Assembly: GCA_018398815.1 (NCBI GenBank)
Contig: CM031610.1
Span: 35,564,639-35,628,638 of the forward strand
Direction: 5' to 3'
Origin: Conus ventricosus
Taxonomy: Eukaryota; Mollusca; Gastropoda; Neogastropoda; Conidae
DNA length: 64,000 nucleotides
Every line of letters begins with the position of its first letter. Positions within the stretch are counted from its first letter, which is position 1. Below the pieces are notes generated by a model. The model made no database searches and was not told the DNA's origin. It saw nothing but the letters and a program-made list of their open reading frames with translations. The position numbers and the translations under genes are program-made. Positions 13,140-25,443 of the stretch are shown here, piece by piece.

Positions 13140-14483
13140 CTTACATGTCACACAGATACATTTAAGTGAACATAATCACTTCCCTCTACTAAAACAGTGC
13201 TAGTTCACACTCTTCTAGTTATGTTTTCAAAAGTAACAACAAAAGTAGAAAACATTTTCTCATTTTATTTTTTACCTTATATACCTTTTCATGCTTGTAG
13301 GACCAAGTCAAACCTGAATAAGTCCATCCACCACTGTATCTTTAATATTTTTTAAAATAACCGAATGCTCTAGAATAATTACAACAAACGAACAGAGAGA
13401 GAGAGAGAGAGAGACGCACATGAAGAAAGTCTGAGAAGTGGTGAAATGGTTAAGACATAGTATGTTTCGTCCCCCCCCCCCCCCCCCCCCTCCTCCTCAT
13501 CCCAGCACTCCCCCTTCTCACACACATGCACATACACACACACGCTCCCACGGAGAAAACCATTTGTGCAGACTAGAGCAAGGCATGACTGCGAAGCAGC
13601 TGGCAGGCAGGGCGGTCAACACAGCTTCTCCCCGCCAGTCCTGCTCACTGCCGTAATCCTTCCGAATGTATGCATCTTAAAACTCTTTCACACATGCAAT
13701 CACATACAGTCAAGGCTTCAAAGCCAGTGTCTCTGTGCTCTGCCTGCAGTTCAGATGATGACCCGAGGAGATGGGTCTTCAGTCCAACCGAGCAACAGGC
13801 AGACAAACCTGCGCACAAGTTCCAACAATCGGGAGTAAATGAAATGGACACTTTACATCTCTGGATGTCAACATGAAATCTGCTCTTTTTTTTTTTTTTT
13901 GCAATGATTTATCAGGAAGTGGTTCACAGACAGTGGCTCTTAAAATCACTGCATGATGACCTTCAGGTTTAGTCGATCGCTGCTCAACAACTGGATGTGT
14001 TTGGACCTACCTGTCCAATAATTAAAAAGAAAAAAAACAAAAAAACAACACCCAACTCAGACCCTCATTCAAAAATGGAGGGATGAAACAAAGCACACAC
14101 TCCACACCCCCTCTCCCTCCCGAATGGTGACGTTTTTCCACTACATCAGCAACACACATCCTACAACAGCAACCTAGCACTTGCTAGCACACATGGACCA
14201 CAGGCGCTGCAAAGCAACCTCAGGCTGAAGCCTAGCATTCAGAATTCAGAATCAAGGAAGCCAGGCAGTTCATGTTCCCACCGAGCAGTCAGGGAACATT
14301 TATCACACTAATATTTATTACTTTTTTCCCCTTCTCTGCCCCCCCCCCCCCCCCCTTCCCCCCCTCATGGCCCCTTCCCCTTTCTTTCACCCTTTTTGTC
14401 GTCTCTTCTCCCCCCCCTTTTTTTTTTTTTCATATGTCACAGGGTGGCTCTGTCAGCCAGAGTGCTAGGTTTGGCAGTCCACA
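13140..14483 (-). other. presumed USP47 3' UTR and 3' flank
   Basis: Sequence just after the USP47 stop. It includes C17 at 14,339-14,355, candidate AATAAA polyadenylation hexamers on the minus strand at about 14,311 and about 13,266, C20 at 13,471-13,490 and a short GA run at 13,394-13,413. The true 3' end cannot be fixed without transcript data. Confidence 0.4.
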
Positions 14484-14748
14484 TCACATCAAACTATCAC
14501 AAGAAAGTGTCCCTCCCATGATGTGGCCAGAGATCACGGGGTCACAGGGGAATAGCAGGAGGAGGAGGCTGCTGAACAACTCTTCTGCTGGACCAGGCAG
14601 GACTCCCTGTGGTCCTCTCCAGTCAGCATCACTAATCCAAGTCAGGGGAGGACTTGCTGACAGGCGACGATGGTGATCCTCTGTATAGATCTTCAGGGCT
14701 CGCTCCTTCCTTGGCGAGTAGGAAAGACGCTGGTTGTAGCGAGACATT
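14484..14748 (-). CDS. USP47: USP47 terminal exon with extended C-terminus
   Basis: One base plus 87 codons and a TGA at 14,484-14,486. [20 protein letters not shown] matches the vertebrate C-terminus TYSPRKEKALKIYLDG, which ends about 10 residues later. Here the frame continues for over 60 more residues, with no obvious homology, before the stop. The acceptor TTTTAG is clear. A further unseen splice within the tail cannot be ruled out. Confidence 0.88.
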
Positions 14749-17101
14749 CTAAAACCACCACACACACACAAAAAAGATTAACAAATCCCACAGTTCTGAT
14801 TTGGTACTGAAACTTCACTCTATGTATGAACCCTATTCTCCCTTTACCGTCATTTAATTGTTTGAGCACAAAACAAGAAATGGGATGCAAAATCAACCAT
14901 TTTTTGTTTTGTTTTTGTGTTTTTAGCCACAAAAGTTAGTTGGAATAACCTCTTGAGGATTATTTAAGCTATAAACATTGTCTGCTCATCTGAAAAAGGG
15001 AAATAACAAATTCAGTAAATTCATATAATTTTCATTTGCTATGGGAACACCACACCAAAAACAAAAGAAATGCCCAAGCACAAAATCAAAACTTTCTCCA
15101 TACTGGCCAGTCATTTGGTAATGAACATGCTACACAAAATACACAGACAAAACTATTCACAAGGAATCAAAACAACCAAACGCTATGCTGTACCAACCAT
15201 AATTTAAGTCGAAGATGACTGCAACTTTCACTTTACTGCTGGACAGTGTACAAAAACTCTCAGCGCGGACTAGAATAATGGTGGGTTTTTCACAGTTCAA
15301 CTTCCACCAATAATTTAATAACAATCTGCTTTCAGGGAGATGCAAGACAGGCCTGAAACCGATCTCACATTCATGTCATACTTACAATGAAGCAGCTTTC
15401 AGTTCTTGTTCGCCTTCGTTCCCTTCTTTCACCATGGCACTTTAGCTGGCATGATGGGTTTTCCCTTTGTTTGTTTGTTATGTTTTCAGTCTTTACGCCT
15501 ACGGCCGATGTCTTCTTCACTATCAAAACCTTATTTCAAGAGCTTATCTTAGCCCTCATACTTAATCCGACCTTACCAGTAAGCTCCTGTATTTCTTTAC
15601 CCTCTGCAGAATCATCCACGTCTCATTGCCTAGCTTTCTTTGACCTCCACAGAATCATAAACAGAAATTATCTTCATCTCTTTATCCTGAACAGAAATGA
15701 TAAAATTTCTTTATCCTGAACAGAAATGATAAAATTTCTTTATCCTGAACAGAACCATCCATGTCTTCATCCTCAACAGAAACTACCCACATCTCTTCAA
15801 CCTGAACAGAACCACTTACATCTCAATGTCCTGCATAGTACCAGATCTCTTCCTCATGCACAGAATCATCTGCAACTCTTTAACCTACACAGATGCAATC
15901 ATCCGTACCTCTCTCCAATGAATCCTCTTACAGTATGTTTCCCTAGAGCATTTTTTATTCTTTGAACAGTGAATGAAAATAATTTCCTCCTAAATCTGAT
16001 TGTCCGTCCATCGTCAACACCAAACCGAGCAGAACCTGCCATCAATTAGTGAAACCCACCTGACGTTTTCTTTTTGCTGAATCTCTTTCTTCTTTTCTTC
16101 TGACAATTCTGCCAGAGATTCTGACCGGTCCCTGCACACAAGATGTATGGTTGGTTCAAGCAAGGCCCTGGAAGCAGACCTGTTCACCCTAAAAGTGCTG
16201 TGCGTGTCCTTTTCAACAACAACAAAAAAAAGTGTATTTTCTACAAGGGTGAGTACAAATTATCCAAATGTTTGGAAAAGCAGGGGGGGAGGGAGATGCT
16301 TCAATGTTCCATCTTCAAAATTTCTGCAAAAGCCAAAGAGTGAGGTGGGTGGGGGTGCTTCAATGTTTCTTTCATCTTCCAATTTTGTTTTTAAACTGAG
16401 GAGAGGCGAGTTCCGTTTGTGTTCACCTGTCAGTAAAAATAGTTTCTTCCAACACAGACTACTTTCAAGCGTGATTCATCAGCATACTTTGACACATTCA
16501 TGTGCTCTCAATCTTTCTTTTTTTTTGTACGTGTTCATTTGTTCGCTTGTTTGTTTGAATGAAATATTTCATGACATGTTGTTCTAGAAGCAGACACACA
16601 CAGGCATGATTTCATGCTCCAAAGTTAGTGACAGTTGTCACTCTTTGGTCAAAGCCCATAATTTTGCACATGAACACACCACCATGGTTAACCTCTGCAA
16701 GTGCAATTTCCACTCAAGAACTTTTTTGCAAGCATTTTTTTCAGTACATTTTTTTCTTTTTAGCTGTCCTATTTTTGCCAAACATATCACAATATGGCAA
16801 AACCATGAGTAAACGGGTTTGTGGAAGGCACCAGGACGTCTGACTTATCATGTGTAGGCTACGATTTTCCCACATGCGTAAGTGTATGCTTGTGTTTGTG
16901 TGTGCACATGTGTGTGTGCATGTAAACATATACATCAAACCTTCCAAGGCTACAATGTTTTTATGCGGTTGAAAGAAACTATTACACTACTTATGTCACT
17001 TTGTAATGCATATGTCATATTAAAAATGTCCAAGTTACTTGAAACCACTGTCTGAAATCCTCAATGCCCCAACAGGAATCACAGGTTTATTGTATCTTCC
17101 A

Positions 17102-17134
<33 letters not shown>

Positions 17135-19792
17135 TGTACTTACATACTTTTTTTTGCGCAGGTGGGGACATATGAACACTTCTGATTACCATGCTCTAGA
17201 TGTCAAGTCAGGCTGCTTTTGCAGTCTTCAATGATTTTTTAAAAAATGCATAACCATACATAACAAATGTATAACGATGGCCTGAACAACTTTCATGACA
17301 ATATCACAACTCAAGAAACAATGTTAAGAAGTTTATATCAACACTTGGTAAGGCCTACTATTTACATCCTCTGCCCCTCCCTTCCATCCCGCCTCTCTCT
17401 TCCAATAGACAAATTTTTCTCTAACTGTAAATAACAAAAAAAACCAAACATCTTTAACACATATTTTTCCCATCAGCCTCAACCAGTTTGTCGGCACACC
17501 TAAGATTCTAAACATGCGTGTATGGGCACATGTGCATGAATGTGAGTGTTGGCATCTGAATGCATGTTCATGTACCTACACATACATTTTATTTTCTGAT
17601 TACAGCATTAGATTTACAGAAAAGTGGATACAAGCAATCTGCAACCAACACACACATGCACACCCACACCCACATAAGCATGCAGAACTGTTACCTGTAA
17701 TAAATAACATGTCCATCATCACAGATATACAGAGGCCAAGCATTGAGAGCAGTGACTTGGGGATTCCAATCAAGATCTGTGTGCAGCTCCAGCACCGACG
17801 TTTCACATGGAAATGTTCCCTTGCCCTACACACACATGCACAATTGCACTTTAAACAAAACATTAAAACATGCATGAGCAACACAAAGCCTGACAATTTT
17901 TGCATTTCTTCTTTTTCTAAGTATTAGTGAATAAGACAGCTGAAACAAATATCCTTGCACACAAGTGACTTTTGTTTGAACTTAATCCAAGTCGTGGAGA
18001 AAAAAAATGCTGAAACAACATCCTGGAAAAGGGAGACAAACACACAAGTGACTTTTACTTCAAGTCTCATTCATATATCTGGAACAAGTCCACTCACAGA
18101 CACAAGCCCTTTTCATTTATATGTTGAACTTTTCAATGCTAGAGCATTAACTGCTTATATAACACTTACACTGTCATATGCCTTAGCGAATCATGCCTTT
18201 TTCACAAGCCTAAACAAAACTGGGTAGTGCTCATTCATTACCTGCAAAGATAACTTTGCTCACCTTTGCAAATTCAACATTTTCCACTGGAATGCCACTT
18301 ATGCTGGAAATCTGAAAATGAAACACAGAAACACAGAGAGTGAGCGAGACGGATAAACAATTAGTCAAACACAGCACTGAGATTACCCTATACAATTTCA
18401 TCCATTCTATGATTACAGAATCGACTGCCTTCTTCAGTTTGCTCAACATTTCTTTACCCACTACTAGACACCTTCTCTGACCTTGCCTCACAACATAAGC
18501 ATGAATTCGACTCTTTAAATAAAAAAAACAGCTTATGTTATAGGCTCCTCATGTGCCAAACACTATCTATCTATCTATATGCTAGATAAATTTCTAAATC
18601 TGTAGTGCTAAAAGAAATGGAAATCATACCAGAAAATCTGTAGTGCTCAAAGAAATGGAAATCACACCAGGAAATACAAATAACATGGCTCAAAATACCC
18701 TCCCATCTGATTGTCCAGAGCAACTAAACCTTCTTGCGGACAAGCAGCAATGCTCTCTACACTTGTCTATTGTGTTACCAATTTTCTAACATTTCAGTAA
18801 ACCAGTGACTGAGCTGTCAGCTTGGGTGGTTTGTGTTAAAAAAAAAATGTCAGCAGCATGCATGCATTATGATTGGTCCACGCAAACAACTGACCTATTC
18901 TGTGACATTTGTACGACCGTTTCAATGTTTTCTTACTGTGAGTACAAAATTAAATCCTCTTTCTCTGTCATACCTACTACTTGTACAATGAATTTTGTTA
19001 GCCGACTCATCATTGTGCGACAAGTTGTTTGTTACCTTCATCAACTCGCTCTTTTCATTGGGAGGGGTGAGGGGGGTACATTTTTTGTTTGTCCTTGTTC
19101 CATGCTTCTAAAAATGATCAGTAAATTTCAAACTTCAGAGTAACCTCCATAATCTTGTAAAAAAAAATTTTTTTTTTAAATCTGTACATCACATTCACAT
19201 AAACAGGCATGAAAGTGACCAGCAGTAAAAAAAGGCTGAAAAACCGGCGTGGGTCTGGGGGCCACCGTAGGCACCCCCCCCAGCGGGGGTCAGGGGCACA
19301 GCCCCTGAAGCTGAAGCTTTTTTACGAAATAAAAGGCCTAAAACTGCAAATAAACCCCTATTTCAGCGCTGTTAAGAAGGGCAAATAAGCCACATTTTCA
19401 TGTTTTCAGTAATGAAAATAATACTTCAAAAGATCATATAATAATATACTTTTATATGTGCATACTGACTCATTCACTCGCACTATTTTGTGTTATTTTA
19501 TTTTTACTTTTTAACATGCGCGCTGGTGACCTACCGTAAAGTTCGGTCTATTGAGCGCACCTGTATATAAGCCGCACCCACTAAATTAAAAAAAAATCTG
19601 AACTTTTTTCACAAATAAGCCGCACCGGTTTATAAGCCGCAGATATATACAACACAGTCCGATGTGCAGGTGGCAGCTGGCCGAGCGTTGAGTTCACATA
19701 GTGTCGAAAATCATCACATACAATGTGTTCACTGCATTCATTGGCGTTTAAATAGGTCAGAATACAAGAGCATGTTTCCAGCTTTTCTTCAG

Positions 19793-19825
<33 letters not shown>

Positions 19826-22800
19826 TACGATGTGTTTTAAATCAATTGAATCGAAGTTTTTATGAGGCTTCTTACAAGTGTTGTCTTTCCAACATCATTG
19901 CTTTATAAAAAATACCGAAAAAAAAACGCATTAACGATGCGCTAGAAAGGCAGTTCTCTCCTGCATTCATTGGTGTATCAAGCTAAGCGATTGGTTGAGT
20001 ACTCGAAAGCGCAAGCCAATCAAAGCGAAGGTATCAAATGCAAACCTTCACTCCCTGTCCACGATTTCAACAATGGCGGATCGAAGCCAAGGTCTGACAA
20101 TGACCGAGTTGAATGCGCTAATCGTTTTTGAATTGCAAGACGCACTTGGTAAGATAACGCATATAATAACAAACCAGAACATTAATGAAACGATTCGATT
20201 GTTTTATTTCGCTTAATACCGTGCCAGTGCTTAGTTAGTTTGTTTGTAATTCAGCTAGTGTTAGTCAAGATTAAACAGGTCGGAAACGGCCAACACATTG
20301 TGCCGTTCGAAGCGATCGTATTTTTGTAGAAGACAAAACTGATGAAAAAAGATATCAGTAATGGGCTTTACTTTTGTCGATTCCCGTATTTCTGAACGGG
20401 TTACTGATTCCATTATACGATTACACAGAAAATCGTAGTTAAAAGCATAATAAAAATTCATGAAAAGTAAACACGATATGGTGAGTTACAGAGAAGCTAA
20501 GAATAGACGAGGGTGTGATGCTTCTGAAATCGGAAAAATCCGTAAATAAGCCGCATCGTTGTTTAAGCCGCAGGGTTTAAAGCTGGGGAAAAAAGTCGCG
20601 GCTTATAGTCAGAACTTTACGGTACTCGTTTTTGAGTGAACCAGTATTTTAGGAAGAAGAAGAAGAAAACAATGAGGCAGCCTTCATCACAACATTGATT
20701 CAGTCGGTCAATCTTTCCACATGGAACACAAAATGCAGCGCCTTTTTCGTCTAATTTGCGAAACACATCACCAACTCGAACATCGTCCACTTCCTGGTCT
20801 AGCCAGTCCCACCTCCAATCGTTTCTCATCCCTTGTTTTTGACGTGAAATTGCGACGCGCTTGACAAACTTCGGCAATTTAACGATGTCCGACGTTCACA
20901 GGCGCGAAAAGACCGGATGTTGATTGACGGCGGAAGTGACCGTTGACTCTTTTGAGAATAACAAATTGTCCAAATGGGAATAGCATCGAACGAAAGTTTA
21001 TTTCAGGATTTTTTTTTTTTTTTGGGCGGCACATTTTTTGGGGGGCGGCGCAGATGAAAAAAATGGGCGGAAAATCTGCCTTAGGCGGACGAATTTCATG
21101 CCTGATAAAACAAGAAAAAGGGAAAAAAAAAAAAAAAAAAAAGCATGTTGGAAATATCATACCAGTTGACAATTCTGTACATCTCAAGAAACAAAAAAAG
21201 GATAAAAAAAAAATTAAAAGCATGATGGAAATATCACAAAAGTTGTTATTTCTGCATTTTTAAAAATTGCGTTTATAATAAAACACCACCACCACAAAAA
21301 TGGCCTGTAATCTGGAGCTTGATTGAATACCTGACTTTGGACGAGATGAGAATGCCAGAACTGATGCTACTTTGACCAAAAGCTGATGTACATTCTACAT
21401 ACACACTACCTTTTGTCGCAGCTCCTCAACTGTCTGGTGAGACAATACCACCTCCTGGAACGGGTCCAGCGTGAAAGTCGACGGGCGCCAGCGCCGTAAG
21501 TAGATCGCCAACTGTTGCATACTTTTTAACTCATCAGGCTCTGGGATACAGAAGAAACGAGATTCAGAAAAATGATGAAGAGACTACCATCAGTGAGATT
21601 CAAAAGAGTACATGGATACCAGACTCAAAGAAAGTGTCCATGGCGTTTGATGCTAAATGTACATAGTTTTGTTTATCACTTGCTTGCAGCCCTTGTGTGG
21701 CCTCCCCGGTTGGCTGAGCTATAAATATAACATAAGATGACCTGTGTAGATGTTGAATGAACCCAAAAGCAGCAAAGTTTCCAGTTTGTGTATCCGTCAA
21801 AGTTACATTTTTACCTGTCTACCTTGACTTGTTTTTTTCATAGTTACTGCTGCACTGATTATTGTAGAATGCTGATTATGACTCGCTCCACCATGGAGGC
21901 CATATCAGGGCTCATGACTATGGTAGTAAAGAATCATAAATTACAGTGAATATAAAATGAACAGGAATGAAGAACTCAAAAAGAAACATACTAACAAGTC
22001 AAGACAGTAAGTTTAAGAAAAATACTGTGAAAATAATAAGGCGCCGAAGGATCTGAAATAAACACATACACACCAAACTTGGTCCACCAAATTAACTACC
22101 AGATCTTAAGACAAGCATGAATGTCTAGATAAATCTACATTTAGTGATTCTCAGAAGAAACAGACTTGACCATCAGGATGACTAAAACTAAGAATGATGA
22201 ATCTCTAACAACACCCCCCCCCCCCCCCCACCCCCACCCCCCGAGAATCTAAGGGATGGATGACTTTTTTTTTTATTACACAAATTGTAATAATCTTTGC
22301 ATATTCTTGTACCACTGATGTTAAATGTTGTGCTAACTTGACCCCACCACATAGTCTACACCAGTGGTCTTGCTCCATTCAAAGTTTCTGTTCGTGCCAA
22401 ATCTATGATCAGCAAACCAATCCATTGGTGATCATCGCCTAAAGGCACAATTAGATTCAGTACAGAAAGTTTAGTCACAAAACAGAAGTTCTACCTGTGA
22501 AGAGAGCTGTCATTTAAAGTTATCTGTACCAGCATGTCCTTACCTTGTTTACAAAAAAGAAAAGAAAAGAAAAAAAAAAAGCTGAAGTAAACCTTGATCC
22601 CTTGACTATTCGACAATGTATCATGTGTGTACCAGTTCTGGTCTTTCCTCTGCCCACAAGCGTATCTCATAAGCACCAATTTCATCACCAAACTGTTCAA
22701 CCAAATGAAAGATGGGAGCATGCCAGCTTTATTCATCAAGGTAACCGATACATTTATATCATTATTCATGACCAGCGAGACCCAAATGCAGCACAATGGA

Positions 22801-25394
22801 ATCCTGTTGAGGCTGGAACTCCATCCCTCCAGTCACTCATGATCAAATGCTGGCTATAAGCCAATGGCTGACTTATGCCAACACACTCAGAAGTGGGCAT
22901 TTTAAATGCTATTGCCTCAGAGCCAAGTCTATGGCTGACATGATCAGCAGATATTCAATGTTTCATCTTGAATTACCTTGTGAGAAGTACGCTTTATGTG
23001 GTCACACACAACTGAAAATGAGATGCCAACAACGGTTAGGGTTCTTCTTTCAGAACTATGTAAAATTTTGCAATTCATAATATTTCTGCTTGATTGTGAG
23101 GCAAACTGAATAAACAACAACAGAAAGGGATAGAGAAGAACAGAACCAGATCAAGAGAGAACAAGAACCAGAGACACGCAAGTTCCAAAGATGGATTCTC
23201 TTCCTGTTCATGTTTATCAGTTTGGTCAACAGCTTATCAAAATCAAGGTGAAGTGATACCACCCAACCAAACCAGACCAAACCAGCTAACAAGCCAAATA
23301 CATCCTAATTTCTTTGCTTCTGTGGACTAATCCAAGACTGCTAAGATGGGAAGAAAGACTACTGCTTCAACAACTTACTGTCCAGGATTTCCAGGAAGAC
23401 TTCCCAGTTCGGAAAGATGGCAATCTCATCTTCATACACCTGGCTATTGATGTACACTGTGCCTGGGTTCTTCCATGATTTTTTCCTCAGCCGACACCTA
23501 CACAATGCGTACTGGCATCAGAACACACTCACAAGCAAGCAAAAATGTGCACATACACCATACTCACCACATCTGCATAAATAAATGCACGAACCAGAAC
23601 ACTGTTCTTCATACATATCCCCCCCCCCCCCCCCCTCTTTTCTGACAGGTAATTGTTTACGTTGCATGTTTCATGGAACAATACACTATTCCATTTAAGA
23701 AGTATAATGCTGGATTTACATTTTAAAAAAAGAAAATGGAATTAATTTTTCAGTGGCTGCCTATGAAAATACGAGAAGAAATTTTGATGTAAATCAGCCC
23801 TGTGCACGTGTATGCAGATCTGTATGCATGCTGGTGTGTTTTCTTCACAGTAAGGAGCTAGTCTACCATTCTACTTGACTGGCCGACTTTTTAAAAAAAA
23901 CCATCCTGTGTTTATGGTTCTGAAATAAACATATTTCACCATTTCCCTCATGTAAACATAACACCATAGAACAAACGTTTCACAGAATGATCTACTTGCT
24001 CTAGTTGCAGCTCTTCCAAACTCAGTGTCAGGGTGCTCACCTGTCTATGGGAATGTCAATGTTGCACTTCTCCTTGATTTCAGGCAGGATGAGTTCCTTG
24101 GACTCCTGCACCGTCATCCCTTTGGCAAAGATGGTCTCCATCAGGAACTTGCAGGGCTCGGAGTCGTTCACGTCCAGCTGGTACACCTTCACACGATGCT
24201 CCCCCGGCCTCAGTGCCCGTCCCATCTTCACGTTCAGCTGCACATAACGGCAAAATGCCATAAATCAAGAATCAGGGTTTTTTTGTTTTTTTAAAAAATC
24301 TTATTTCATTTCTTTCCAACAGAAAGGATGCTGTCTTTCCCATGAAAATATGGAAGCATGTCATAGTTTTTGAACTTCCACGTTCGTTCTTTATCAGCTA
24401 CCACTTTTGTTACATTCATGATGTGTAATGCTACTGAGACTGCCCTAAAATGCCTTCAGAGATAAAATTAAACAGTTGACACCTTCTGCAATTACATTAA
24501 AACTAATCATTCTCTTGTCACAATTCTTTCCCTCTCACCACAAAACTTCAGCAGCATACCACATAAACATTCATCACTATCATACACATTTATCTCTTTT
24601 ACCATCATTTCAACAACAGCACACCCACTCGATGCAAAATTTATGGATCTTCTTAAAAGATACCACAGTAGCTTTTTTCTTTTCTTGTTCATCATCAAAG
24701 AGGGAAGAGATACCCATAAATACCAGTACTGTCCTTTATCATAACTTAAACAGACTGAATGAGAATTGTCAGATACTGTGGACAGAGTGACCCTGAAGTC
24801 AGGTGCTGAGAAATGCTCCAATCCTCAGCAGCTGGTATTTAAGGGTTAAGTTGTCACTTTAAAAGATTACTTGTTTTCACTTTGCCAATGTCTTCTTTCA
24901 GTGTTGTTATATTCAAATCTGTCATTATTACTTCTACTAACACTGTTATTACTGAAGGAGTTGCACCTGTCTATTGTTTATCCATACCTTGCCATCTTCA
25001 AGGAAAGACAGGGTGTCCGACAAACGAACGCTTTCAAACTCCTGGTTGTTGGAGTACACTCGATACACCTGAAAGAAACAAAATCTACGTCTCCAAAACA
25101 CATCATGGTGATGATGATCACTGGCTCTGATCATGACAGATAACAATAAGAAAATCCACATCCTGCACTAAAGTGAGACCAAACTGCCATTATAAAGAAA
25201 AAAGGAATCAGAAAATCCATGTCATACATTCAAGACCAAGCAACCATTATTGAAGAAAACAAAAAAGCTGAAAGTTTGATGACTGGGGTCATCTTCCACA
25301 AAATGCAAATCCATCATATAACACGCATACTGCCTGAAAACTTGAGGACCCAGGAAGACAGGTGGTGTGTGTGGTGTGTGTGTGTGTGGGGTGT

Positions 25395-25443
<49 letters not shown>

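Noticed and set aside
16741..16947. Possible extra USP47 exon between AD and AE
   Set aside because: Exons AD and AE already join in phase and match the vertebrate protein without a gap.
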